A DNA stretch of 64,000 bases from Septoria linicola (lineage: Eukaryota; Ascomycota; Dothideomycetes; Mycosphaerellales; Mycosphaerellaceae). A program made the translations under genes and the position numbers. Position 1 is the first letter of the stretch, and each line of letters begins with the position of its first letter. The stretch lies in assembly GCA_024114885.1 (NCBI GenBank), contig CP099418.1, positions 434,001-498,000 on the forward strand, written 5' to 3'. The notes beneath the pieces were generated by a model. The model had not been told where the DNA came from. It saw only the letters and a list, made by a program, of their open reading frames with translations, and ran no database searches. Shown here one piece after another: positions 1 to 10,172 of the stretch.

Positions 1-1875
1 CACTTCCTTGTTCACGCCGCTGAAACGAGGGTGAACCCGAACTGGGGACCTATCCTGTCCTCCAAGAACAATCAAGTGCGAGCAACTTCTCTCGAGAGTG
101 TCAGCAAAGTCCCGACACACGGTAATCAATGTTGATATGTCGCATTGGTGAACTGTGTCAGAGATTGGAGAGGAGCCTGAGTTAGCCAATGCCATCTGGT
201 ACAACGTTATAGCTCGCACGCTTTCATCTCTTGTGGCGTCACACACTTGATCTCGAGCTCGCATGGTTTGGACAATCTGCGACTGACGCTGCGATAAGTT
301 CTCTTCCTTGCGATAGTCGAAGAGGAGGTACCGGAACAGATCCTCAAGATCCGATGGCAGCTGAAGCAGACGCTTCTGTATGTCGTTCCTGCAGCAACTC
401 CGAGGAACATCATTCACAATCGTTCTAACAGCAAGACTGATCCAGAGAAAGACCCCGTTCGCTCGCTCTACCATTGTAGATCTAAGCGCTTGAAACTCTG
501 AGCTCTCCTTTTCGATCAAATGCCTAATGGGTCCGTATGCTCGAAACTGGTCCAAGATGTACTGGTCCATGTCTTGACGCGTGAGGTCCTGCAGAAGAAT
601 GTGCGGTATATTGTGGAAAGCCTTCTCGAACGCAGCCCACGGTCTACTGGACACGCACAATTTGATGTTCGGCGACAGATCTGCAATTTCTCTCATGAGG
701 CCAATCACGGTTCCTTCTTCGCCTTCGAACTCATCGAGGCCATCGATGAACAGACAAATCTTGCCTTTGTTAGCGCAAAGCTTCAAAGCACGACGTAGAC
801 CACTCAGCAGATCCGCTTGCTCCCAAGTCAGCAGAATCTGCATCCTCTTCTTAGTATCTTGGGCAACAATCCAAAGCTGCGGGAAGACCTATGGAATTAG
901 AGATGGGTCATGGTCGAGAATTTCGAAGAGCAGGGCACGTAGCAGACCATTCTGTGATCGCTGAAGAGCTGTGCCACTGGTCCAAAAGAAGAATCGAGCC
1001 ACAGTCAGAGGCAAGCCAGCAGCCCACGAACTTAAGTATCTCGCGGTCTTGTCATGGCTGGCTAGGAACCGCATCAAGGTCGATTTGCCAGACCCGGCCT
1101 TGCCATTGACCCAATACATGTGTGCTGCACTGTCGCCAGAAAGCCACGGTACAAAATTATCAGCTTCTGAGATCAGAGGCGCGCTGTCACTTGTTGTAGA
1201 CTCGTCAAGAATCCACTCCAGAGTTCGCTCATGCGCATCAGTTACTTCCTCCTCACGATCATTCATAGCGGCAAACTTGAGACCTTGTAGGTATGCTCCT
1301 TGTATTAGCTCCGTTTTGTCTGGATCTGCAAGCGTTTTGTTGACCTCGTCTGTCAGGGTTGGGTCCTCAGCCACTGCGCTGCTGCCCAGAAGTTCAGTCA
1401 TAGGACTGTCTGCATCTGTTGGCGACAAGTGACGCTCAAACTGCCCAGAACCTGTCCACAGACGTCTAATTCCTACATTGAACGAAGTCGTAGTGTCAGA
1501 TTGAACCACACTCTGCACCATTGGCAGGCAGCTCTCAAGCCTGATCAGGCTCTCATCAGACCACACTCTCGCCAGTAGCTCATTCTCACCCAGATGATTT
1601 AGGCTCATTGGCGGAGCTTGTAGCAGATCAAGCCGCAAGAGCACGTCGCGGACAATGTTCTGTACCTGCTGAATTACGGCAGGAGATGCTTGAGTTCCGA
1701 GGGACTGTTCGATCCCCTCGAGTTTCTTGAGTATATCATCAAAGGCACCATGTAGCTCCACAGCTTTGTGCAACCCTGAGGACGTTGCTTGATATCGTCT
1801 TTTGCGCACAATGCTCAGCAGCTGAACACTGAGGTTGACGAAGTCCGAAAGACTCTGTGCCTGATGAGCCTTCAT
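1..1875 (-). pseudogene. NACHT/NLR-like protein gene broken by one in-frame stop; 3' end beyond the left edge
   Basis: Fungal NLR-type P-loop NTPase of the kind linked to heterokaryon incompatibility and cell death. The first in-frame ATG is at 1875 and a stop lies upstream at 1930-1932, so an N-terminal exon may be missing. A helical N-terminal region is followed by Walker A GKAGSGKST near residue 258 and the family-typical FFWTSGT...RSQNGLLRALLFEIL stretch. A TAG stop then occurs at 889-891 (codon 329). Past it the same frame stays open for 888 nt to the edge and continues the domain, with a Walker B-like LFIDGLDE near 725-765, then CVSSRPW and a region like the NACHT winged helix. The stop therefore separates Walker A from Walker B. 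Homologues read through this point without an intron, and a 60-nt intron ending at the TAG would remove conserved sequence. I favour a nonsense mutation; sequencing error is possible. Confidence 0.75.
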
Positions 1876-2357
1876 TTTCGGAGTGAGTCGAAGCTTCTGA
1901 GAGGTGACTCCGCAGAAATACACCTCCCTTCAACCCAACGTCGCATGTAGGATCAATCATGATTCCGGCTGAATTGTTGTTGACCTAATGGTCTCGGACT
2001 TAACTAGTGGTGAACCATTGACCGAAACCCCAAGCGATATCTCGTCACGTGCTCAGGTTCTGTGTTGCTGCCCAACTTTCGAGCCAGGCATCTCTGACTC
2101 TCCGCTTTAGCTATCTCAGTCCTCAGGTAGATCCGATTTACGCTTATGGCACAATGCTCAGCGCAGCCGAGCAAAGGTAGCAGGACGAGGCTGTTGCTCA
2201 ATCGTCCTATAGAGACTGATAGCAGTGCACGAAAACCGTAAGCCGAATGACGTTGACGCAGAAGCAGTGCCCTCGGTCGACAAGTGGGATTCATGTTCAA
2301 GCCATTGCTCTTCTACTATTCCATATTCTACATTGATGCGATATCAAGACAGTCAAG
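1876..2357. other. Intergenic, divergent between the NACHT gene and the SDR gene
   Basis: The 5' sides of two oppositely oriented genes face each other here. Short ORFs on the minus strand have no recognisable domain. No repeat or RNA gene seen. A missing first exon of the NACHT gene could lie here. Confidence 0.5.
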
Positions 2358-3209
2358 ATGCCTACAGCAGTCGTCACGGGAGCCAACTCAGGCATTGGCC
2401 ATGCCTTTGCAAACATACTAATCAGCGAGGTACTAGTCGATATGCAAGGTCTACGAATCAAGACTGATAATATGTTCAGGGCTACGAAGTTCATGTACCG
2501 AGTACCTGATCAAGATGCATACTATATACACCACTAACAAGCTGGAATAGGCCGCAGACCATGAAGTAGGAGAGAAGCTACAATCGCTTCAGTGTCGCCT
2601 ACACCGTTAGCACCACAACCACACACCTACACATATCCCAAAGTTTAACACCTCCCAGGCCTCGACGTTCGCTCCCCTGAATCGATCGCCGGCCTCGCAG
2701 CTCAACTCGTGAACAAACCCGTCGACCTCCTCCTCAACATCGCAGGCATCATGGCTCCAGGCGAAGGCAACGACGAACTCACCACAATCACAAAAGACAC
2801 CCTAACCCGCATCTTCGAAACCAACACCTTTGGCCCTCTCCTCCTCACTCAAGCTCTCCTCCCCAACCTCCTCTCCGCCTCACCAGGAGCCAAAATCGGT
2901 ATCGTGAGCTCCCGAGTAGGCAGCATAAACGACAACTCCACGGGCGGAAACTACGCTTATCGTGCTTCAAAAGCGGCTGTGAACAGTATTGGGAAAAGTA
3001 TGGCCGTGGAGCTGGCAGAGAAGGGTATAGTTGTGGATCTGCTGCATCCGGGGATCGTCAATTCAGCATTGAACCCTACCGCTTCGCAATCAGCGGAGGC
3101 TGTGGAGCCGGAGGAGGCGGCGATGAAGTTATGGGCTATTGTGCAGGAGAAGGGGATCGAGGATACGGGCAAATTTTGGCATAGAGAAGGGCATGAGCTG
3201 CCGTGGTGA
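2358..3209 (+). CDS. Short-chain dehydrogenase/reductase (SDR), four exons including a 15-nt microexon
   Basis: NAD(P)-dependent oxidoreductase with a Rossmann fold; substrate unknown. Exons are 2358-2429, 2480-2494, 2551-2593 and 2659-3209, which join to a frame of 226 aa. The protein opens with the cofactor-binding TGANSGIG at residues 7-14. NIAG follows in the middle, then a serine-rich strand and the catalytic YRASK (Tyr near residue 144, Lys four residues later). The length fits the small, cytosolic, C-factor-like SDR group. The three introns are 50, 56 and 65 nt; the second has the branch-like CACTAACAA. The first coding ATG is followed at once by the Rossmann strand, as in this family, which supports the start. 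It ends toward the zinc-finger gene (convergent). Confidence 0.85.
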
Positions 3210-3709
3210 GGAGGGAGATGGATAGATCATTGGAATGGCAGAATCCGGCGACAAGGGTCTGAACGCAGCAGACAAGAAGAAACCACAGAGTACAATGATA
3301 TCAAACGCAGAGATCCGAGAATAGATTAGCCACTTTGCCTCCTAGTAAAGATCACTTCATGCCTTTTCCGTCAGTAGTACTCAGGCATTCAGGCATGAGA
3401 AAACATCCAACGTCACCTCGTCCAGAGGTGCAATGAAGAATAATCCAACGAACATTTCCCACATGTCGAGTCCTGAGACTAGTATATTATTGGTACATCT
3501 ACGATGATGATACGATCCTGGGTATTGTGAGTTGCGAATCGCGAGCAACAGGAAGAATGAGCTGCGCCTCACCAGGCACCCACTTTCTGACCAAACAATG
3601 CTCCTCCATTCCTTGGCTACAGGCTGAGGAACGCCTGGTCACCAACCCTATTGGCCTCATTCCCCTCAACTCCTTGCCATAAACAACCGGTGTTGTACAC
3701 GTACATCTG
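3210..3709. other. Intergenic, convergent 3' ends
   Basis: Separates the 3' ends of the SDR gene (+) and the zinc-finger gene (-). No convincing ORF, RNA or repeat seen. Confidence 0.5.
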
Positions 3710-5854
3710 CTAAGCCGCTTGAACACTAGCCAGAGCTGCTTTGAGATCGCCTTCCATGGTGTCTTCAGCTGAGAGTTCCTGCTGAGCAAGCTGTGGTCCT
3801 GCAAGCTGGGCTTCCGCGAGCTGTGGTTCCTCGAGCTGTGGTTCAGCAAGCTGCTGCTCTGTGAGCTGGTGCTCTGCAATCTGCTGTTCCGTTGCTTGCT
3901 GCTGAGCAAGATGCTGATGCTCCTCCATGGTCTGGTCCTGGATTGGCTGCTCTTCTTGTTGGGGAACATATTGTTGTTGCTGTTCTGGCTGTTCGACGTA
4001 CTCTTGTTGCTGATCGTGTTGAATATGGTTTTGACCACTGTGCTGGGCCCATAGAGCTATCGTCTCCTCCAATCGTTGGGTCTTCTCGGCACTCATTGCT
4101 GCAGCTGCTTCCAATTGTCGGACCCGATCAGCATACCACGCATTGTCTGCGCGTAATTGCGCTATCATTTGATCCTTTTCGTCTGACTGGGAATGGCTAC
4201 CGTGGTCTTGGTTGGTCATCGTGCGCTGCCTCTTGAGGCTAGGCTCAAGCTGCGACAACTCTTCGCCAACTGTGGTAGAAGCATGAGTCGCCTGCGTCTC
4301 AGCATCATCCGCACCTGGTGCAACTTCTGTGCCATTCTGCTCGAGTCGAGGATCTTGCTGGGATACAGCCTCCTTGCCCTGGTGCACACGCCGTAGATGC
4401 TCGTTGAGATTCTCCTTTCTCGTGAAGCCTTTCCCGGAATGTCGCTTGCAGTCTGCGAAAGGGCACATCAACTGGGCTTTAGGACCGCCGTGCTTGCCGT
4501 GCACTTCTCGTTCATGTCGCAGCAGACCGCCGCTATATGTGAACCCTTGCAACTTTGCGCAAGAGGGATGCGGACAACGATAAGGCCGATCGTGCTTGTC
4601 CATATGTTTACTGTAACATTGTTAGCGTTTCCTCCGAGAGAGCATTCCCGTGCATTTGATCATAGTGGGTTGATGACACCACAAATTTCAACAGAAGCAC
4701 AGCAAGATTGCAACTCACCTCCATTCACATTTTCGATCGAAAGTCTGGCCATAGCATTCTTCAGCATAAGTACAGATGTACTTGTTATTTTCATTAGTTG
4801 GCGGATCGCCGCGCTTGAAAGCTCGCGAACCCCGAGGCGAGAATTCTTCTGTGGGCGATGCGACACCACCAGGTTGTGAGTGTATTGATGGCGCTCGGCT
4901 GTTTATTGCATTCGTCACGGTATTATCGTGCTGTTGCGACATGACAGAATGCGATCGTTTTCGTGGAAGTTGTTGTTGTGGTTCGCCCATCGTCGTGTCA
5001 TGCGGCGAGTTATGCGCGCTGACCGGCGACACTGGTGTCTGCATGGCTTCTACAGACTCTTGAGCCATGTATGGAGTCATTTCCCTCGAAAGTGTAGAAC
5101 GATCTTCGATATGATAATTGTCGTGGCCTGCCAGTGGCGATGTTGAGAAGAAGGACGCGTCGGCCTGAGGCTCGGCGAGCGAAGGTGCGGCCGTGAGTCT
5201 TATGGTCGGCGGATCCTGGTTCCCTTGATGCGGTGGCGAAGCCTGTGCTCGTAGCAGATCTTGGAAACCGCTGGCACCTGTCAGATCGTTTTCTTCCAGC
5301 GACCAAGACGACGAAGATGTATTGGTGGTAAAGTCAGAAGGAAAGCTCGCCCAGATGGAAAAAGTGCCGTCCTGAGGCAACGAAGTCCCGCTAGTATTGG
5401 CCGCGACTCCGTGAGGCAGTGCAGCAGCTGTATTATACACGTTAAGCCGCTCGTGCTCTTGGCTCGGCAGAGTCTGACGGAAGCTCGATTGTGCGATGAC
5501 GCCTGATCGTGCTGGCGAATTATTGTTGTGCGCGACAGGCAGCTCACGCCTACTCGGTGACTCACGGCTTCCGCTTGTATGCGACGGTGTTGCGAACTGA
5601 AGGTGGCTCGAATTATTCGAGGTCGCGTGGCTGAATCTTTCCCTCGTGATCTGCGGTGCGGAGCGGCATCCTGCTGGCTGATTGGGTGACGTGACCATGG
5701 CTGCGGATCTCATCAGGCCTTCTTCCTGCAGCCTTCGTGGTGTTGCTGTCGTGGAAGTGAACTGGGCAAAATTGTGAAGTTGAGCTCGTTGGTCCATCCT
5801 TCTGCGTTGCTGCAGACTTTGGCGGGCCTCGGTGGGTACGGCGACCGTGATCAT
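3710..5854 (-). CDS. C2H2 zinc-finger transcription factor with Q/A-rich C-terminal repeats
   Basis: Probable DNA-binding regulator, 678 aa, in two exons (5854-4719 and 4610-3710) joined by a 108-nt intron with a GTGAGT donor and TTACAG acceptor. Splicing restores a zinc finger split by the intron: YICTYAEEC on one side and CEWSKHMDKH on the other. Two more C2H2-like units follow, starting CPHPSC (with HEREVH) and CPFADC (with HLRRVH). Roughly the first 350 residues are rich in Ser, Gln and Pro and look disordered. After the fingers come an alpha-helical stretch likely to be a coiled coil and a tract of five-residue QLAEP-like repeats. The open frame extends upstream to a GTG, but the first ATG is at 5854. 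Target genes are unknown. Confidence 0.8.
3780..3905 (-). repeat. 15-bp coding minisatellite (QLAEP-type repeats) in the zinc-finger gene
   Basis: On the minus strand the frame reads successive five-residue units such as QLTEQ, QLAEP, QLEEP, QLAEA, QLAGP and QLAQQ. The DNA shows a 15-bp period built on the word aagctgtggt and variants. Such tracts often vary in copy number between strains. Confidence 0.8.
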
Positions 5855-7328
5855 ATTATAGCGACGGCGACTCTTCCTTTGAGGCCGCAGCACTTTTCCA
5901 ACGATCGAATCGAAATCTCAGAGCGGCCTCGACCAAGAGCGGATACTTTCGCGGTTACTTGATGGACGTTGAGGTCTCCGATTTATGATTGTATTGAGCG
6001 GAGCGTTCACGTAACGAGGATTGCGGCACTGCGACCAGTGTGCTGCAGTTCGTGACACAGCTATGGATGTTGGGCGAGAAAGAGCTGGACTGCAGTGTCT
6101 AGCCCAGCAGAAGGAATGCGCGATAGACTGCTCAAGTGATAGGGAAGCAGCCGAGCAGAGCGAGAGTGGATAGTCTTCTCGCCGTGAGAGAGCGAGAAGT
6201 ACTACGGAATGTCAGCGGTCGTGCTGTGCTCCAGCTACAAATATCCACACACCTGCGACGGCTACTGGAGGTATACAATGTTGACACCCGACCGGGATCC
6301 GCGATCAAGTGGTCGATCAGGCACTGTAGGGAGTCTCGAAGATGTAAGTACAGATGGGGTGTATGTAGGGACTAGTGAGCTATCGTCCACTTCACATCGT
6401 GCGCGAGAGACTGTGCGAGACATGATATGCAGGCAGAATGTAGACATGCTATACTGCGGAATCACGACATGATGGGCAAAGTAGCAGCAACGGGACTTGA
6501 GACTGCGATATTGAGGCGAAGTCGGCGGCTTTATAGAGGCTATGTAGCTGTACGAGGGCGGCCCCAAATTCGATAGACCTTCGGAGGTGGTCGAACAGAC
6601 CGGTCAACACTATCCGCTGCGGACCTGCATAATACTGCCTGTTCCTGCTTGCTGTTTCTCAGCACAAAGCATCTCGTGGCGTAAGGATGTTGTAGTCACT
6701 AGGAAAGCAAGAGTGCTCAGCCCAAGTCAGGCTACATGCGAGAATCGGTGGCACTCATTTTTGGTGAGTCGATCTCAGCATATCTTTGTTGCTATTACCA
6801 CAGCTACCTCCGATTTACGAGATGGTAGCTAAGATAGTCTAAGCAACCCTAGATAGTGTTAAAGTTAGTAGCCGGTGCGAGACAGCTCCATACATTAGGC
6901 GTGTTTGAGTATGCGTTGTCACCTGCTCTTGGACCTAGCCTGAAGTGCGAACCATTCTCTGTGCCTTCGAGCACATAGCCCGCAGTAACGAAATAATAAA
7001 TGGCGGCTGAGGCTGTGTTCCGCTTGTGTAACAGATGCTGGTACCAAGACCATTGGCGCTAGTGGAAGTAGTGCAAGTGAATGAGCTTTCCATCCCCAGC
7101 AGATCATGCATGCAACCAAGAGTGGTAAGCCCAGCCGTGTAGAGCAGCTGCAGATCTAGGGGTATTGAGGATGATGTACTGATTGTGCTCGAGAGACGAC
7201 GAATACTATCGCAATCATTGTGTCCCGAAGCCCTTGAGTTACTTCCCACCAACAACCACATATTCCGCCAGAAGTGCAAAAAGATAACATGATATCATCA
7301 GAAGAGTTCTTTAACGTAAAAGACTTTT
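5855..7328. other. Intergenic, upstream of the zinc-finger gene, with a repeat relic
   Basis: About 1.5 kb without a convincing gene. It should hold the promoter and leader of the zinc-finger gene. The part at 6728-6821 resembles 26160-26252 (see the repeat entry). Short ORFs here lack domains. Confidence 0.5.
6728..6821. repeat. Diverged repeat relic related to 26160-26252
   Basis: Two blocks align in order with the 26.2 kb region. At 6728-6756, aggctacatgcgagaatc and its continuation match aggctacgtgcaagaatg with few substitutions. At 6788-6821 the blocks are ttgctattaccacag and its continuation against tggctattattgcac, both ending in a tacgag/tgcgag word. Noncoding; origin unknown. Confidence 0.45.
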
Positions 7329-7434
7329 TGCCAACGACGCGGTTCGAACGCGCGCGGATCTCTCCAGTAGAGTCTGTGTCATCGTGAGATGACTGACTTA
7401 AATCTACCGCCTTAGACCACTCGGCCACGTTGGC
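7329..7434 (-). tRNA. tRNA-Leu(TAA) with a 24-nt intron
   Basis: On the minus strand the acceptor stem GCCAACG pairs with CGTTGGC, followed by discriminator A. The D-arm holds GCCGAGTGGTCTAAGGC, the anticodon stem is GTAGA/TCTAC, and the T-arm loop is TTCGAAC. The anticodon loop reads TTTAAG, then an interruption, then C, giving anticodon TAA with a 24-nt intron one base 3' of the anticodon, the standard nuclear position. The intron contains a perfect hairpin, GTCATC-TCAC-GATGAC. The variable arm is of leucine type. A short T run (TTTT) just downstream suits Pol III termination. Mature length is about 82 nt before CCA addition. Confidence 0.95.
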
Positions 7435-7801
7435 AATAGCAAGCGGGAGCACCCGTTGTCATTATAGAGTCTAAACCTGGCAGGATCGGGCCCCGCAGCG
7501 CAGCAATACCAAAGATGGACGATGACATTCAAAATGCTTAAGATCTAAAGGAGCACGTCAATTGAATAGATGCACTACATTTGTAAAACAACAGCAGTAT
7601 AAGATCATGCCGAGCGGACGTATACATAATGCTAAGCTGAAATGTACATCATGAGATATGAACAAAGTCTGGAGTATGCAGATTGGCCTCGTTGTACAGT
7701 AGCGTCGGGCAAGCCGCCAGACTCAGGCATGAGTCGCAGCACTACCATGAATTACAGGTCTCGTGCACGCCATCATTGATGCCTGCAAATCTGTTCAGCC
7801 T
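7435..7801. other. Intergenic between the tRNA and the BRCT gene
   Basis: Lies between the 5' end of the tRNA gene and the 3' end of the BRCT gene, both on the minus strand. I see nothing else in it. Confidence 0.5.
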
Positions 7802-10172
7802 TCACTTCTTACCCTTCTTGCCTTTTTTGCCCCCCAGAGGCAAGGTCAATTTGGTGCTGTCATCGTCCAGCTCAATGTCGCCATGGATGATCCACTGAGC
7901 AAGTACAGTCTTGTTAAAGACAGTGCGTCCGTTTTCGATCAGCGCCTCGGCAATGTCGTCCGCTGCGTCGTCGACACCGAACATGAGTACGTGGTCCTTC
8001 GGCCTCAGACTGGAGCCCTTGCCTGCACCACCGAGAACGATCTCCATAGCACCTGCGGCAGAGGCAATGTCTTGGATATCAGACCACTCGTGGTGATAAC
8101 TTCTAGCTGCTTCGACGGTGAAGAACAAAGTCTTACCAGCGAAGAGCGACCGGCGAGTCGCAGGCTCGACGTCGATGTCCTCCAGATCGCGGTGAATATA
8201 CTCGTCGGCATTTTGCAGCTCACCCTCCTGCCTTGATGCTGTTATCCATGAGTCTCCAACGACCGGCTTACCTGCTAGGAGTGTCTTGAGAACCTTGACC
8301 GTGGATGGCAATGGTCCGTCTCGCACCACACATACAAAGTTTGTATGCTTGCTGGGAGTCTTTTCAGCCACCTTGAATTTGCGTCTCGTCATCCAGGCCT
8401 TCGCAGCAGGTACGAGTTCGCTCTTGCTCAGCAAGATAGTCGGAGTCTTTCCGGAGAACGCCGACGAGCTGGGTGTGGAGGATCGTGTGGACTGAGTGGA
8501 CGTAGCACGCTTGGCTGGAGTCTTGGGCACTGTTTCAAGCATGTCAGAAGTAGCCGTTGCGTAATGTCGGCAGTATACATACGGCTCTTCAGATTCTTTC
8601 GCGGCTTCACACTGGCTGGTGCCACGGCGATCTCGTCCTCGTCATCCTCATCCTCCTCAGTCTCTTCAGCATCGTTCTCTGGAACAGCTACTGTAGCGGC
8701 CTTCTGTTTCTTGGCCGAGCCTCTCATGTTCAGACGCCGCACTAGTATCGTCTTCGTTAACGTGACTGTCCAGTGCAGCCTTCGGCAGCCCTTGCGACTC
8801 TTCGAGGACTTGCCAGTTGCGCTGCGAGCATCATGATCATTCTCATCGTCGTCAGGAACATCGTACGGGTCTGCGCGGGCTTGCAATTTACGTTTGATAC
8901 CACGTGGCGCTGGGGTACTAGCATCTGGTTGTACCGTGATAGTGGTTCCTACAACTTGCTGAGTTGCGGATACGTTTTGCCGCGACGGGTTGTTGGAGGC
9001 CTTTGTCTTAGCCTGAGCCTTGTGAACAATTGCTGTGACTTCCACGAGTGGCTCACTAGTCAAGAGATCGGCATCTTCCTGTTCGGAATTCTCGATGACT
9101 GTTTTGGGCATCGCTTGTTGTACAGTGGCGTCTGCTTCGACGATGGGCTCAGTTTCCTGGGTTTCGTGGCGACGTTCTGTTGCATCTGATAGTGAGACAT
9201 CTACGGTATCGCCGTTGTCTGGTGGCGAGTTCTCTGGGAGCGAGATGACCACGCCGGCTTCGTCATCCGGGAGCGACTTGTCTCCACCGTTGTCATGATC
9301 TGGGAGCGAGATGTCGATACCGTCATTGTTGTCTGAGAGCGAGATGTCTACGCCGTTGTCCTGATCTGGGAGCGAGATGTCTACACCCTCGTCCTGGTCT
9401 GGGAGCGAGATGTCTACGCCTTAGTCGTGGTCTGGAAGCGAGATGAGTACGCCGTCGTTGTGGTCTGACAGCGACTTGTTCACGCCCTCGCCGTCGTAAG
9501 CATCGTCATCTGCAGGCTTGACGCTAGGCTTCTGCACTCGATCTAGGTCGTCATCATCCTCGGAGTCGGTCTCATGGTCGGGTCTGACTACTTCCGCCTT
9601 TTCAGGAGTGAGGGTTGGTGAGCCGGACATAGTGACGGTTGAGGCGGCAGATATCGGCCTTGTTAAGTCTTCTTGCGGGAGAGCGAGTTCTAGCTTGACG
9701 TTCAGGGAGCAGAAGTCTATTGTGTCTCCAGGTCTCAAGTGCATGCAGTGCCCTGAAGAAGTCAGTGAACGAGCGGTGCTGAGTGAATCTGATCGACTGA
9801 CGGTGGCAAGTGGTACTCTGAGGCAGGCCTAGCCGCGCGTACTCGTACGTTCTGGCAAAATAGGCGGATGGTGGCGCCTCGATGGAAGTATCAGAGATGT
9901 AGGTCTCGAACTCGATGATGGGCGCGCGGAGTTCTGCTGGCTTTAGCACCACTAAGCCAACAAGTCCGGTGAGACTCACTCAGACGTCCAATCACGTCGG
10001 TGAGAATTCGATTCTGCTCGGTCTCTTCACGCAGCGAGATGATCCCAACCCGGCAGCAGATCTGAGTGAAGGTGAACTCGTGGAGACTCTCGTCCAGTGG
10101 AAGAGTTTCAATGTCTGGCGATGAGATGAGGCATCCGTACATGCATCGCAGTACTAACGAGCGTTGTGCCAT
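7802..10172 (-). CDS. Tandem-BRCT protein with serine/acidic repeats, MDC1/Mdb1-like layout; one in-frame stop
   Basis: Likely DNA-damage or chromatin adaptor. The model is exons 10172-9980, 9933-9817, 9752-8583 and 8529-7802 (735 codons plus stop; introns of 46, 64 and 53 nt). The ATG at 10172 is preceded by a stop at 10188, but an upstream exon is possible. Near residue 115 the stretch LRPGDTIDF then VKLEL resembles the end of an FHA domain; I cannot see the FHA core. Next comes an acidic tract with nine ten-residue repeats (SLPD core), then basic disordered sequence. The last 240 residues hold two BRCT domains, each with the hallmark Trp (GDSWITA and AQWIIHG), and a Lys-rich tail. A TAA at 9421-9423 (codon 214) interrupts the frame inside the repeats, but the same frame continues to the BRCT exons. 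FHA plus C-terminal tandem BRCT is the architecture of MDC1 and S. pombe Mdb1; the match is inferred. Confidence 0.65.
9186..9490 (-). repeat. 30-bp tandem repeat encoding DGVDISLPDxD units
   Basis: About nine units of 30 bp (the first and last diverged), recognisable on the plus strand by gggagcgagatgtctac. In frame on the minus strand each unit gives GVDISLPDxD or a close variant. Every unit keeps SLPD, SLSD or SLPE, all of which fit the casein kinase 2 consensus S-x-x-D/E. One unit boundary carries the TAA stop. Confidence 0.9.

Noticed and set aside
9232..9490. The regular 30-bp repeats as a CRISPR array
   Set aside because: Units are contiguous without spacers, in frame with a protein, and the genome is fungal.
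9951..9979. A 28-nt intron (GTGAGT to TTAG) between the first two exons of the BRCT gene
   Set aside because: Too short for fungal splicing. A 46-nt intron 9934-9979 with a GTGAGT donor, CTAAAG and CAGCAG fits and keeps the frame.
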